DNA of 64,000 bases from Treponema primitia ZAS-1 (GTDB lineage Bacteria > Spirochaetota > Spirochaetia > Treponematales > Breznakiellaceae), in the NCBI RefSeq assembly GCF_000297095.1, contig NZ_AEEA01000030.1, positions 16,384 to 80,383 on the forward strand, written 5' to 3'. The notes below the pieces were generated by a model. That model was not told where the DNA came from and ran no database searches. It saw only the letters and a list, made by a program, of their open reading frames with translations. Each line of letters opens with the position of its first letter. The first letter of the stretch is position 1. The position numbers were made by a program, and so were the translations under genes. This document shows positions 1 through 7,889 of this stretch, in pieces.

Positions 1-555
1 CTGGTTCGGGCCGCCGCGCCAGGCAAGCGGGTCCTCAACCTTTTCTGCTACACCGCATCCTTCTCGGTCTATGCCGCCGCCGCCGGGGCTGAATCGGTAG
101 ATTCGGTGGATATGTCCAACACCTATCTGGACTGGGCTAAAACAAACTTCGCCCTGAACAAGCTGGAGGCCCTGCCCATCACCCCCCGGGATCTTATTGG
201 TAACAAAGCCCTCCCCCCCTGGCGTCTCATCCGCGCAGACGTCCTCCGCTTCCTGGACGGCGCCGCTGCGGAAGCCCTTAGCTGGGACATCATCATCCTG
301 GATCCCCCCGCCTTCTCCAACTCTAAGAAGATGACCTCCACCCTGGACCTAAAACGGGACCACCACAGCCTCATCACCCAATGCCTAAAGCTCCTGTCCC
401 CAGGCGGAAAGCTCCTGTTCAGCGCCAATACGAAAAGCTTCAGCCTGGACCCGGCGCAATTTCCGGAAGCGGTAATTGAGGATATACAGGAAAAGATACG
501 GGACGAAGATTTCCAGGGGAAACGGCTGCCCGCTTGTTATACGCTGGGGATGTAA
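1..555 (+). CDS. RlmK/RlmL-type 23S rRNA methyltransferase, 3' part only
   Basis: The gene is cut by the left edge; reading frame 1 is open from the first base and 184 codons are visible. The protein is a class I SAM-dependent methyltransferase of the RlmI/RlmK group, which methylates 23S rRNA. Motif I is NLFCYTASFSVYAA, the acidic residue after strand 2 is in VDMSNTYLDWA, and the catalytic motif is IILDPPAFSNSKKM. DPPxFSNSKRM-type motifs and the closing IRDEDFQGKR stretch match the RlmK half of RlmL as remembered. Any upstream THUMP/RlmL half lies outside the window. The call is firm at family level; the exact modified base is inference. Confidence 0.85.
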   Translation: MVRAAAPGKRVLNLFCYTASFSVYAAAAGAESVDSVDMSNTYLDWAKTNFALNKLEALPITPRDLIGNKALPPWRLIRADVLRFLDGAAAEALSWDIIILDPPAFSNSKKMTSTLDLKRDHHSLITQCLKLLSPGGKLLFSANTKSFSLDPAQFPEAVIEDIQEKIRDEDFQGKRLPACYTLGM

Positions 556-607
556 GGCGCCAAAAGTAATACTTTACAAAAAGCCTTACTTGGTATATAT
601 TTATTAC

Positions 608-871
608 ATGACGGCATATACCACAATAACAGAAAAGGGACAAATAACCTTGCCCGTTGAAATGCGCCATGCCTTAAACTTGACTCCGGGCAAGAAACTC
701 CAAATCAACTTTGACGGAGACACTATTTCAATAAGCAAACCGGCTGATATTAAAGACGTACGGCGTATTTTGCAGGAAGAAATGTCAAAAATGGGAACAA
801 CGGAAATCAAAACGCAAAACGGCGACGGCTGGACGGCCCATGTAACGGAAACTTTCGGCAAAACAATCTAA
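608..871 (+). CDS. AbrB/SpoVT-fold antitoxin
   Basis: An 87-residue protein starting MTAYTTITEKGQITLPVEMR, the classic swapped-hairpin AbrB/MazE/VapB DNA-binding signature (T-x-x-x-KGQ-x-x-LP). The C-terminal 40 residues should bind and neutralise the PIN-domain toxin encoded 20 bp downstream. An upstream ATG at 476 in the same frame would lie inside the methyltransferase gene and lacks the family's N-terminus, so the ATG at 608 is chosen. No clear Shine-Dalgarno is seen before it. Antitoxins of this class usually bind their own promoter region. Confidence 0.85.
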   Translation: MTAYTTITEKGQITLPVEMRHALNLTPGKKLQINFDGDTISISKPADIKDVRRILQEEMSKMGTTEIKTQNGDGWTAHVTETFGKTI

Positions 872-891
872 TATAAAGGAAGCTACGGCAC

Positions 892-1284
892 ATGGCGTCT
901 AGTTTGGATACAAACTGTCTCTTACGATGGCTTCTCGGCGATGAGCCTATGCAAACCGCAGCAATAACAAATCTTCTGGATTCGGGCCAAACCTTTGTTG
1001 CGGAGGATGCAGCTATCATTGAAACTATCTTTGTCCTTGAGAAGGTAAAAAAAATCAGCCGCCAGGCTATCAATAAAGCGGTTTTAACTATTATTGCCCA
1101 GGGAAATATAAAATGCAGCCGGGAAATTTTCAATGAAACCATGGCCATTTATGAAAATCACCCTAAGCTCTCGGCGGTTGATTGTTATTTAGCTGTTTTA
1201 GCGCGGCTGAATAATACTATTCCGCTTTTTACCTTTGACGAAAAATTAGCAAAACAAATTTCTGAAACAAAATTAGTTGTATAA
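892..1284 (+). CDS. PIN-domain toxin (VapC-like ribonuclease)
   Basis: A 130-residue PIN-domain protein. The first acidic residue is in SLDTNCLLRWLLGD, a second conserved acid is in AAIIETIFVLEK, and the third acidic cluster is AVDCYLAVLARL followed by FTFDEKLAKQ. This is the usual D-E-D-D arrangement of VapC-type RNases. It sits 20 bp after the AbrB-fold antitoxin with AAGGA upstream, forming a vapBC-like pair. It runs to within 16 bp of the next start codon, so the DUF1015 gene may be co-transcribed. Confidence 0.88.
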   Translation: MASSLDTNCLLRWLLGDEPMQTAAITNLLDSGQTFVAEDAAIIETIFVLEKVKKISRQAINKAVLTIIAQGNIKCSREIFNETMAIYENHPKLSAVDCYLAVLARLNNTIPLFTFDEKLAKQISETKLVV

Positions 1285-1300
1285 GGCTATGGAGGCTTTA

Positions 1301-2656
1301 ATGACCGATTCAAAAAGACGGCTTGCTGCCCTAGGTACGATGATACCCGAAATAACCCTTCCCGGCGGGGATGTGGACCTGGAAAAATGGGCGGTTATTG
1401 CCTGTGACCAGTTTACCCAGGATCGATCCTATTGGGAGGATGTCAGGAAAACCGCAGCCCCCTCCCCTTCCGCCCTTAACATGATATTTCCCGAGGTGTA
1501 TCTGGATGACGCCGGCCGGGAAGACCGGATCCGGAACATCCACCGGACCATGGCATCCTATTTAGCCGATGGCGTTCTGGCCCCGCTACAACAGGGTTGT
1601 ATCTATATTGAACGAAGTACCCCCCATCACCAGCGCCGCCGGGGCTTAGTCCTGGCCATTGACCTGGAACACTACGACTGGAAACCCGGGTCTCAAAGGC
1701 TGATTCGGGCCACCGAAGGAACCGTTCCCGAACGGATCCCCCCCCGGATGGAGGTGCGCCGCTCCGCCCCGCTGGAAACGCCCCACATACTCCTGCTCAT
1801 CGACGACGAGACGGACTACCTGATCCCCGCCCTGGGTGAACGGGCCAAAAAAGGGGACCCCCTCTACCATACCCCGCTCATGCTCGGCGCAGGGGAGATT
1901 TCCGGCTGGGCCCTGGATACCGAAACGGACTGGATGGTTCTTACGGAAGGGCTTGAGGAACTGGCGGGAAGATCGAAAACCCGGTACGGCGGCGGAAACC
2001 CCTTCCTCTATGCCGTAGGTGACGGCAACCATTCCCTGGCCACTGCCAAAGCGGTCTGGGAAGAGTATAAGCAAGCCCATACAGGCGAAGGGGGCCTTGA
2101 GCAGCACCCTGCCCGGTATGCCCTTGTCGAATTGGAAAACATCTACGATCCGGGAATTGCCTTTGAGCCTATACACCGGGTCATCTTCGGCTCTGGCTTG
2201 GAGGAAATCCGAGCCGCCCTGAGCGAACTGCCGGGTTTTTCCAGCCATACCGTGGCAAGCCCGGCGGAGCTTTCCCAACTGGTGACAGACACCGCTGCGG
2301 GGAACCGCTACGGGCTTATCGGCGAAGGCCGGTACATCCTGGTTGAAACCGAAACCACGGGCATCGCCACGGAGGGACTCCAGCCCCTGCTGGACCGCGT
2401 TATCAGCGATACCGGCCGGGATGGCGGACCCGTCATCGACTACATACACGGGGAAAAGGAGCTTTTTCGCATCGCCGATGGGGAGAAGCCCGCGGTTGGC
2501 GAAAGACCCGTAACGGGCATCCTGCTCCCGCCGGTAAAGAAAGCGGGGCTCTTCCAAACCGTAGCCCGTTCCGGCCCCCTGCCGCGGAAGAGCTTTTCCA
2601 TGGGAGAGGCTTTGGAAAAACGCTTTTATCTGGAATGCCGGAAACTATTTGACTAA
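1301..2656 (+). CDS. DUF1015 family protein
   Basis: A 451-residue protein of the DUF1015 family, whose biochemical role is not firmly established. Recognisable family landmarks are the N-terminal WAVIACDQFTQD segment, the central VGDGNHSLATAKAVWEEYK motif and the C-terminal ILLPPVKKAGLF stretch. The start at 1301 is set by GGAGG at 1291-1295; an in-frame codon at 1277 overlaps the toxin gene and has no ribosome-binding site. The gene is GC-richer than the toxin pair, so the pair looks like the more recent neighbour. Confidence 0.85.
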   Translation: MTDSKRRLAALGTMIPEITLPGGDVDLEKWAVIACDQFTQDRSYWEDVRKTAAPSPSALNMIFPEVYLDDAGREDRIRNIHRTMASYLADGVLAPLQQGCIYIERSTPHHQRRRGLVLAIDLEHYDWKPGSQRLIRATEGTVPERIPPRMEVRRSAPLETPHILLLIDDETDYLIPALGERAKKGDPLYHTPLMLGAGEISGWALDTETDWMVLTEGLEELAGRSKTRYGGGNPFLYAVGDGNHSLATAKAVWEEYKQAHTGEGGLEQHPARYALVELENIYDPGIAFEPIHRVIFGSGLEEIRAALSELPGFSSHTVASPAELSQLVTDTAAGNRYGLIGEGRYILVETETTGIATEGLQPLLDRVISDTGRDGGPVIDYIHGEKELFRIADGEKPAVGERPVTGILLPPVKKAGLFQTVARSGPLPRKSFSMGEALEKRFYLECRKLFD

Positions 2657-2677
2657 AAAGCGCTATATTGGTAAGAT
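2649..2677 (+). promoter_or_regulatory. Candidate sigma-70 promoter for tRNA-Leu
   Basis: TTGACT (2649-2654), a 17-bp spacer and TAAGAT (2672-2677). The -35 overlaps the last codons of the DUF1015 gene. Transcription would begin near 2684, inside the perfect palindrome at 2679-2702, and proceed into the tRNA. Confidence 0.4.
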
Positions 2678-2678
2678 G

Positions 2679-2702
2679 AATAACCTAAGCGCTTAGGTTA
2701 TT
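2679..2702. repeat. 24-bp perfect palindrome before tRNA-Leu
   Basis: Each 12-base half is AATAACCTAAGC or its exact reverse complement, with no loop. It lies 22 bp after the DUF1015 stop codon and 15 bp before the tRNA. There is no T-run on either side, so it is a weak candidate for an intrinsic terminator; symmetry and its place at the predicted start site fit an operator better. Confidence 0.7.
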
Positions 2703-2717
2703 TAACGATGTACTTTT

Positions 2718-2800
2718 GCCGGCATGGTGGAATGGTAGACACGATAGACTCAAAATCTATTGCGCGCAAGCGTGTAAGAGTTCAAGTCTCTTTGCCGGTA
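2718..2800 (+). tRNA. tRNA-Leu (anticodon CAA)
   Basis: The acceptor arm GCCGGCA pairs with TGCCGGT (a G-U pair at the end) with discriminator A at 2800. The D-arm is TGGTGGAATGGTAGACAC, typical of class II leucine tRNAs. The anticodon stem ATAGA/TCTAT encloses CTCAAAA, giving anticodon CAA (codon UUG). There is a long variable arm (GCGCAAGCGTGT region), and the T-arm is AAGAG-TTCAAGT-CTCTT. CCA is not encoded. Confidence 0.95.
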
Positions 2801-3052
2801 TTTTGTAATTCTTTACGTTGCAAGGAATTATGTAAGGACTACCCCAACAAGGGGCGTTCACAATCTATTGTAAATTAATTCTGGCACATAAAACTCTTTC
2901 AATGCAGCTTCTTTAAAACCGTTGTGGTGACAATGCCATCACAAAAATATTGCCAAAAAAATCTTACGAAATATTTTGCCCCATCATCCCATGATTAACC
3001 AAAGGCGTATAATACCAGATGCGGAACATAAAAAACGCAAAGGAGTTATACG

Positions 3053-3988
3053 ATGAAAAAAGGCCTTTTTTTAACGGCAATGCTCGGCATGGCGCTGGTA
3101 TTGGGATTGATGTTTATCGGGTGCGACCAACCGACCGATGGTGGTGGAGACGGGGTTGAAACGTTAAGAACCACAAGCTATCCAACATTAAAACTGATTG
3201 GAGATACATGGACAGATGATGACGGCTACAGCGGCAGTGAGTGGACAACTCAGGGACAAGTCAAATTATCTGCCTGTGTACCGAACGGCGTGGCAAAAAC
3301 TAATACCCAGTACATGGTTACTTTTACGGGTACGACGGATAAAGCCCTGGATGATTTTGAAATAGACTGGATCGCTAATGACGGATGGAACTGGAAAGAC
3401 ATTGCCTGGGGAAATGGGAGAAAAAGTGTTTCCGGAACTTTTACATCCAAAGGGCTGGTTGAAACTTTAACTGATTTTGATGAAAATGATTCTAACTACG
3501 GATATATCCGGATAAACAATAGGGATGCCGCCGTGACAGAGCGTGGTCAGGTTGAGGCAACATTGACAAACGTCAAAATCACCATTGACGAGCTTGCCAA
3601 TGATACCATGGTACTGTTCCTGGACAACGACCATTGGGAAGGGACTTTCGATTTAGCGTCATATTTTCCACAAAAAGTAGAAGCGGGGAAAAGTTACAAA
3701 ATTACTGTTCGTGGAAATCTTGATAAAGAAATCGAGAAATTTTCAATTTCGATAAAGGGCGACAGGTTGGATGATTCATGGGATGATATAACGGAGCAGG
3801 ATTCCAAATCTGCAGAAAGAGGACCCGGTATTTTTAGTTATGAAGCAACATTACAAATCAGCGGAAGTGCAACGGCAACAAAAAATTACCTGGTAATACG
3901 AAATCACGATGCGTCAGGAGAGCCGCGTTGGGATATTGCCGCAATTATTACCGGTTTGAAGGTAACGGTAGTGGAGATTGACGAATAA
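3053..3988 (+). CDS. Lipoprotein with two tandem beta-sandwich-like domains
   Basis: 311 residues. The signal peptide ends in a lipobox, LMFIGC, with the acylated Cys at about residue 24, so the protein should be anchored in a membrane facing the periplasm or surface. The mature part consists of two related halves of about 135 residues. Each contains Y-x-(V/I)-T-(F/V)-x-G-x-x-DK-x-(L/I)-(D/E)-x-F near the start, then Y(G/L)(Y/V)IR(I/N)N(N/H)(R/D)(D/A)A, and ends in a (N/G)-(V/L)-K-(I/V)-T strand. This looks like a domain duplication, possibly carbohydrate-binding, but I do not recognise a named family. AAGGAG precedes the ATG, and TATAAT (3008-3013) is a likely -10 box. Confidence 0.75.
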   Translation: MKKGLFLTAMLGMALVLGLMFIGCDQPTDGGGDGVETLRTTSYPTLKLIGDTWTDDDGYSGSEWTTQGQVKLSACVPNGVAKTNTQYMVTFTGTTDKALDDFEIDWIANDGWNWKDIAWGNGRKSVSGTFTSKGLVETLTDFDENDSNYGYIRINNRDAAVTERGQVEATLTNVKITIDELANDTMVLFLDNDHWEGTFDLASYFPQKVEAGKSYKITVRGNLDKEIEKFSISIKGDRLDDSWDDITEQDSKSAERGPGIFSYEATLQISGSATATKNYLVIRNHDASGEPRWDIAAIITGLKVTVVEIDE

Positions 3989-4008
3989 GGTGAGCGAAGG
4001 AGTATAAT
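3978..4008 (+). promoter_or_regulatory. Promoter of the WYL regulator gene (leaderless geometry)
   Basis: TTGACG (3978-3983), a 19-bp spacer and a perfect TATAAT (4003-4008). The ATG is at 4016, seven bases after the -10 box, so the transcript would start at or next to the start codon. AAGGAG at 3997-4002 is 13 bases from the ATG, which is long for a Shine-Dalgarno. Confidence 0.5.
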
Positions 4009-4015
4009 AGCAGAT

Positions 4016-5029
4016 ATGGAAACAAGAAAAAGTATACCAAGAGCGACCTTGGCAAGGATTTACTCCATAGAACGGCAGATTGCTTCCGGGAGCTATCCCA
4101 ATGTCAATGATCTGGCCGAAAAATACGGATGCGGAACGGCCACTATTTACCGGGATATTGAGTACATGCGGGATAGATTAAACGCCCCCATTGAGTACGA
4201 TGCAAAGGAACGGGGCTGGTACTTTTCCGAGAAGGGATTCAGGCTGCCGGCCCGTTATGCTGCGTCAAATGACATGCTGGCCCTGGGGATGGCTAAATCT
4301 CTATTGGAATTATACAAAAATACGCCCCTCTATGAATCGGCAAAACATCTTATAGAAGATATTACGGCGCCATTGTCCAATGATGATATTCCTGAAACTG
4401 AAAAATCCGCCTGGTATGAAAAGAGGATTATTGTCCCATCAGTAGCCTCGGCGCCGGTAAAGCCTGAAATATGGGAAGTAATTACAACAGGGTTACGGGA
4501 TAACCGGGTCATTACCTTTGACTATAAAGGCCATTGGGATGCCGAGTACAATACCCGGCTTGTTCGGCCCTATCAGCTGCTCTTTGATACGGGTATCTGG
4601 TATCTTTACGGCTATTCGGAGGAGCGGGAAGCAACAAGGCTGTTCTCATTACAAAGAATGAAAAATGCATCCCTCACCAATGAAACATTTAAACTCCCCC
4701 AGGATTTTGATTATAATGCAAAAAATAATAACAGCCATTTTGGTATTTTTGAAGGTAAAAAGCAAAATTACCGCATTCAATTTTCCAATGATGTCCTCCC
4801 TGCGATTGAAGAACGCCAATGGGCAGAGGATCAAAAGATAGAAGATACCGGGGATGAATGTTTTATCCTAAGTTTTTCAAGCACCCAGTTTGATAAAGTG
4901 CTTTCCTGGGTACTTTCCTTTGGCTGTAACGCTGCGCCGATAGAACCGGCGCAGCTGGTTGCATCCTGGGAAAGGCATATTACAGAGCTTTATGCCGTTA
5001 TAACTGATAAAACGGGAGAAACAAAATGA
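4016..5029 (+). CDS. WYL-domain transcriptional regulator (DeoR-type HTH)
   Basis: 337 residues. The N-terminal winged HTH is at about 1-65 (LARIYSIERQIASG, then YGCGTATIYRDIEYMRDRL). The WYL domain is near 145-215 (GLRDNRVITFDYKG, RLVRPYQLLFDTGIWYLYGYS), followed by a C-terminal WCX-like extension. WYL domains sense ligands, often nucleic-acid fragments, and many such regulators control phage-defence or DNA-damage genes. It faces the accessory block at 5-9 kb, whose first gene converges on it. The target genes are unknown. Confidence 0.9.
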   Translation: METRKSIPRATLARIYSIERQIASGSYPNVNDLAEKYGCGTATIYRDIEYMRDRLNAPIEYDAKERGWYFSEKGFRLPARYAASNDMLALGMAKSLLELYKNTPLYESAKHLIEDITAPLSNDDIPETEKSAWYEKRIIVPSVASAPVKPEIWEVITTGLRDNRVITFDYKGHWDAEYNTRLVRPYQLLFDTGIWYLYGYSEEREATRLFSLQRMKNASLTNETFKLPQDFDYNAKNNNSHFGIFEGKKQNYRIQFSNDVLPAIEERQWAEDQKIEDTGDECFILSFSSTQFDKVLSWVLSFGCNAAPIEPAQLVASWERHITELYAVITDKTGETK

Positions 5030-5078
5030 TAATAGAATACTCTTTCGTTGGGGTTTTGATTAACCATACTCCCTATGA

Positions 5079-6140
5079 TCATTTGGCTTCCTCTTGTCCG
5101 AGTTTCTTTTCAAAGAATTCGACTATTCCGAGATTTTCTTCTTTCCATTCAACAAGACGATACAATACTCGTTTTGCGAGAGTACTTGGGAAGTCGCGTT
5201 TTTTCTTCCGGAACACTTTTATAGACTCCACATTGTTAAAATCAAGGAGTGGAGCAGCGGTATTATCTTCGTCGTTGGGGATCGGTACAGATAAATCCAC
5301 TCGGTTACCAAATCTGTAACGCATTTTACCTGGATGTTCTCTCCGACGATAGAATTCCGCATCAAGCTTATCGCTTGCCATAAATGCCATTTCTGTTTTC
5401 TTGACATCTCCTCCAACCCAAATAGACAAAAAAACATCGCTGAATTTCTTCATTTCAAATGCAATAAACTCACGGTCTTGATCATTTTCCCGGATAGGCT
5501 CATATTTTCCTTCATTAAATATTGAAGTCTCATCATTTACTTTCAATGCCTCATTTAGTTTATCTAGAATCGAATTCCTAAAGAGGTGCGGAAATACAAT
5601 TATATCGTGTTCTTCCATTATGTCTTCAATTATCTCTCCACCAAGATCTATTTCCTTAATTAATGTATTTATAATAAGAACTATTTCTTTGTGTACCTTC
5701 TCTGTGTCGTCGAAAGTGCTCTTTTGAATCCTTTTTCCCATATCTGTTAATGCATCTCCAATAGTTCGAGCCTGATCGTTATCTAAATACATCATTAAAT
5801 CCTGGTAATATTTTAAAGTAAGCTCTCTGAATATTTCAATAGTAATCGAAGCTTCCCAAACTTTCCAAACGTCTTTTATATAATTCTGAAAAACGTCTAT
5901 TTTCCTTTCCAAAATCCTTATGTCTTTGCCCTTTTGTTCTTCTACGGCTGTTTGCCCTTTTAATAAAACAAGTGTAATTAATGCGCCAATAAGGGCGCCT
6001 AATGCTGCCCCCATGTAGTTTGCAGGCAGAACATTCCAAGGCATAATACCAAAAATAACAGAAATAGCGCCAAATATAATTATCGCAAAAATTGTAGCTA
6101 TAATAGCCCTTTTATAATTTAGTTCTTGCTTTTTCTTCAT
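5079..6140 (-). CDS. Membrane-anchored protein of unknown function
   Basis: 353 residues. Two N-terminal hydrophobic segments (about residues 13-33 and 40-62) are followed by a charged, mostly helical cytoplasmic part of 290 residues without a motif I recognise. AGGAG lies six bases before the ATG. The segment is AT-richer than the housekeeping genes, as is the rest of the 5-9 kb block. It converges with the WYL regulator gene across a 49-bp gap. Confidence 0.7.
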   Translation of the reverse strand: MKKKQELNYKRAIIATIFAIIIFGAISVIFGIMPWNVLPANYMGAALGALIGALITLVLLKGQTAVEEQKGKDIRILERKIDVFQNYIKDVWKVWEASITIEIFRELTLKYYQDLMMYLDNDQARTIGDALTDMGKRIQKSTFDDTEKVHKEIVLIINTLIKEIDLGGEIIEDIMEEHDIIVFPHLFRNSILDKLNEALKVNDETSIFNEGKYEPIRENDQDREFIAFEMKKFSDVFLSIWVGGDVKKTEMAFMASDKLDAEFYRRREHPGKMRYRFGNRVDLSVPIPNDEDNTAAPLLDFNNVESIKVFRKKKRDFPSTLAKRVLYRLVEWKEENLGIVEFFEKKLGQEEAK

Positions 6141-6294
6141 TATATGCTCCTAAAGTCAATTTATTAGTATAACCAGACATAAAAATCATACCAAATGCTC
6201 CCAGATTATACAAGTCTTACATTGCCGGATGGTGTTTTTTGTGTGGACTCTGGACCTAACCCATTACTCTAAGGATACCGTACTATAGCATCAT

Positions 6295-6567
6295 TCATTT
6301 TTCTTCTCCTTCAGTATGTTTAGCATAAATAGGTCGTAAATCTTTATGCACATACCTAATTGAACTTGGGCTTTGTTTATATGCTTCAACACAAACTTCT
6401 TTAGTTAAATACCTTTCCGATGATATATAAAAAAGAGCCGCATAATCTTTTTTAACAGCTTCGAGACATAATTCATTTGTCCATAATTTTTCAGGTACTT
6501 CAGAAAGTGCATTATGGTCAATTTTTACTGCCGCAAGCCATTCTTTATATGTCTTTTCTTCGGTCAT
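6295..6567 (-). CDS. DUF4116-like mini-protein
   Basis: 90 residues with one and a half copies of the DUF4116-type repeat (LCLEAVKKDYAALFYISSE and VCVEAYKQSPSSIRYVHKDLR). The family is found in multi-copy proteins of unknown function. The start has only a weak AAGGG upstream. The gene follows the TPR gene in the same direction. Confidence 0.6.
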   Translation of the reverse strand: MTEEKTYKEWLAAVKIDHNALSEVPEKLWTNELCLEAVKKDYAALFYISSERYLTKEVCVEAYKQSPSSIRYVHKDLRPIYAKHTEGEEK

Positions 6568-6605
6568 AGTATAAGGTTCCCTTTATTCAATTTGGTTGTC
6601 AAATA

Positions 6606-6641
6606 TTAGTATACTTCTCCATCATCTTCTCCGGCGTTACT
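6606..6641 (-). repeat. Copy of the AAA-gene 3' end, read in a different frame
   Basis: The 36 bases at 6606-6641 match 7921-7956 with about three substitutions. In the AAA gene they encode LEEMMGKYTN; here the same frame would give PEKMMEKYTN, but the TPR gene uses another frame and takes its stop codon from within the block. Confidence 0.75.
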
Positions 6642-7376
6642 AATTTTTCCGGCGAGACTTTCTTTGTATCCCTCGTTGTCCGGATCAAGTTCGCAGGCTT
6701 TGGCGTAGTCCGCGGCAGCAGCCTCATAGTCATCATCCAAGAATTTGAAGCGTACGCCCCGACTAAAACAGGCATCGGCGAGGGTGCTCTTGTAGCGTAT
6801 GTTGGAGGGATCCAATTCGACGGCTTTCGTGTAGGCAAGGATAGCCTTGTCTTCGTCATGAACTGCGAAAAACGCTTTGCCGCACTCAGCAAACTCTTCG
6901 GCCGTACCCGCCATCTGCGCCGCTTTTTCGTTGGCGCTGGCGAGGGCTTTTTGGTAGTCCTTGTACTCCGGGTTAAGTTCGCAGGCTTTCATGAAGTCCG
7001 CGACAGCCTTGCCGTAGTTCCCATTGCAACTGTAGCACAACCCGCGCCGGTAGTAACCCATAGCTTCAGATGGGCATAGATCGATGGCTTTACTGAAGTT
7101 GGCAATAGCCGCCGCGTTGTTCTCCGCCGTATGCGCCGCTTCGCCACGCTTACTATAAACGGCGGCCAGATTGTGTTTCGCCAACGACTTGAGATCCTCT
7201 GGGGCGCCCTGGGCAAGCCGGGTTGCAAACGTGATTGCCTCGTCCCAGTCTTTCGCGTCATTCGCCGCTTTCCGCAGAGACGACCACCGCAAGAGCATGT
7301 CCCATTCCCCCGACGAGGGAATGTTCGCACCGCTCAGTTCATCCGCAGAGACGACAGAACGTTTTGCGCTTTTCAT
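6606..7376 (-). CDS. TPR-repeat protein
   Basis: 256 residues with about five tetratricopeptide repeats (for example AIANFSKAIDLCPSEAMGYYRRGLCY, AVADFMKACELNPEYKDY, AILAYTKAVELDPSNIRYK, AAADYAKACELDPDNEGYK). These are protein-interaction scaffolds. There is no signal peptide. The start is set by GGAGG seven to eight bases upstream. The last ten codons (NAGEDDGEVY and stop) are read from DNA that matches the 3' end of the AAA ATPase gene in another frame, so this C-terminus was probably created by a recombination. Confidence 0.8.
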   Translation of the reverse strand: MKSAKRSVVSADELSGANIPSSGEWDMLLRWSSLRKAANDAKDWDEAITFATRLAQGAPEDLKSLAKHNLAAVYSKRGEAAHTAENNAAAIANFSKAIDLCPSEAMGYYRRGLCYSCNGNYGKAVADFMKACELNPEYKDYQKALASANEKAAQMAGTAEEFAECGKAFFAVHDEDKAILAYTKAVELDPSNIRYKSTLADACFSRGVRFKFLDDDYEAAAADYAKACELDPDNEGYKESLAGKISNAGEDDGEVY

Positions 7377-7483
7377 CCTTGCCTCCGCCTGTTTTGTCTC
7401 TTTCTACCATACCAATAAAGCCCATTGTTTTCCGTATTTCCCTCCCCTATCAGGAAACAATTGTTAACGCACTGGCGCTATCT

Positions 7484-7717
7484 TTACATTTTGTGCCATG
7501 TATGGAAATGTTTGCCCTCACAAGTTGTGGTGTTCTGCGGTGTTGATTTACATCTTTCAATCGTCAGTCCACATTTGCGGCATTCATATGTCGCATCACC
7601 ATCATCGGTGATTTTTGTCCATGAGTGGAAGTGTTTCCCCTCACATGTTGTCGAATTCTGTGGAGTTGTTGCATTACGAACAACCTTGCCACATTTGCTA
7701 CACTGATAAACTGCCAT
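7484..7717 (-). CDS. Small duplicated Cys/His (zinc-ribbon-like) protein
   Basis: 77 residues built from two near-identical units: YQCSKCGKVV...TPQNSTTCEGKHFHSW and YECRKCGLTI...TPQNTTTCEGKHFHTW. Each has a CxxCG pair, a third Cys and an HxH, enough ligands for one metal ion, probably zinc. AAGGAG precedes the ATG. It lies between the TPR gene and the AAA ATPase gene. I do not recognise a named family; function unknown. Confidence 0.7.
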   Translation of the reverse strand: MAVYQCSKCGKVVRNATTPQNSTTCEGKHFHSWTKITDDGDATYECRKCGLTIERCKSTPQNTTTCEGKHFHTWHKM

Positions 7718-7889
7718 AACAAGCTCCTTGCTTAGTTAGTTACCTCTTTGCATAAAGAAAAATGACCGTACAAGCCAAAAAGCGATTGCTCAAAATACCT
7801 TTATGGTTTATTTTATATCCTCTTTTATGGTTTGTGTCAAGCCAACACAGATTATGTTTTTTTGAAAAAACCTTCATAAAATATTCCCT

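Noticed and set aside
1646..2557. A 303-codon open frame on the minus strand
   Set aside because: It is antisense to the DUF1015 gene, has no family features and arises from high-GC codon use.
2679..2702. Palindrome as terminator of the DUF1015 gene
   Set aside because: It has no loop and no T-run, and it coincides with a predicted start site; kept as an unexplained repeat.
2807..3050. Possible gene or mobile-element fragment between tRNA-Leu and the lipoprotein gene
   Set aside because: Only short broken frames are seen in all six frames; there is a small CCCC-AACAA-GGGG hairpin and a -10 box, nothing more.
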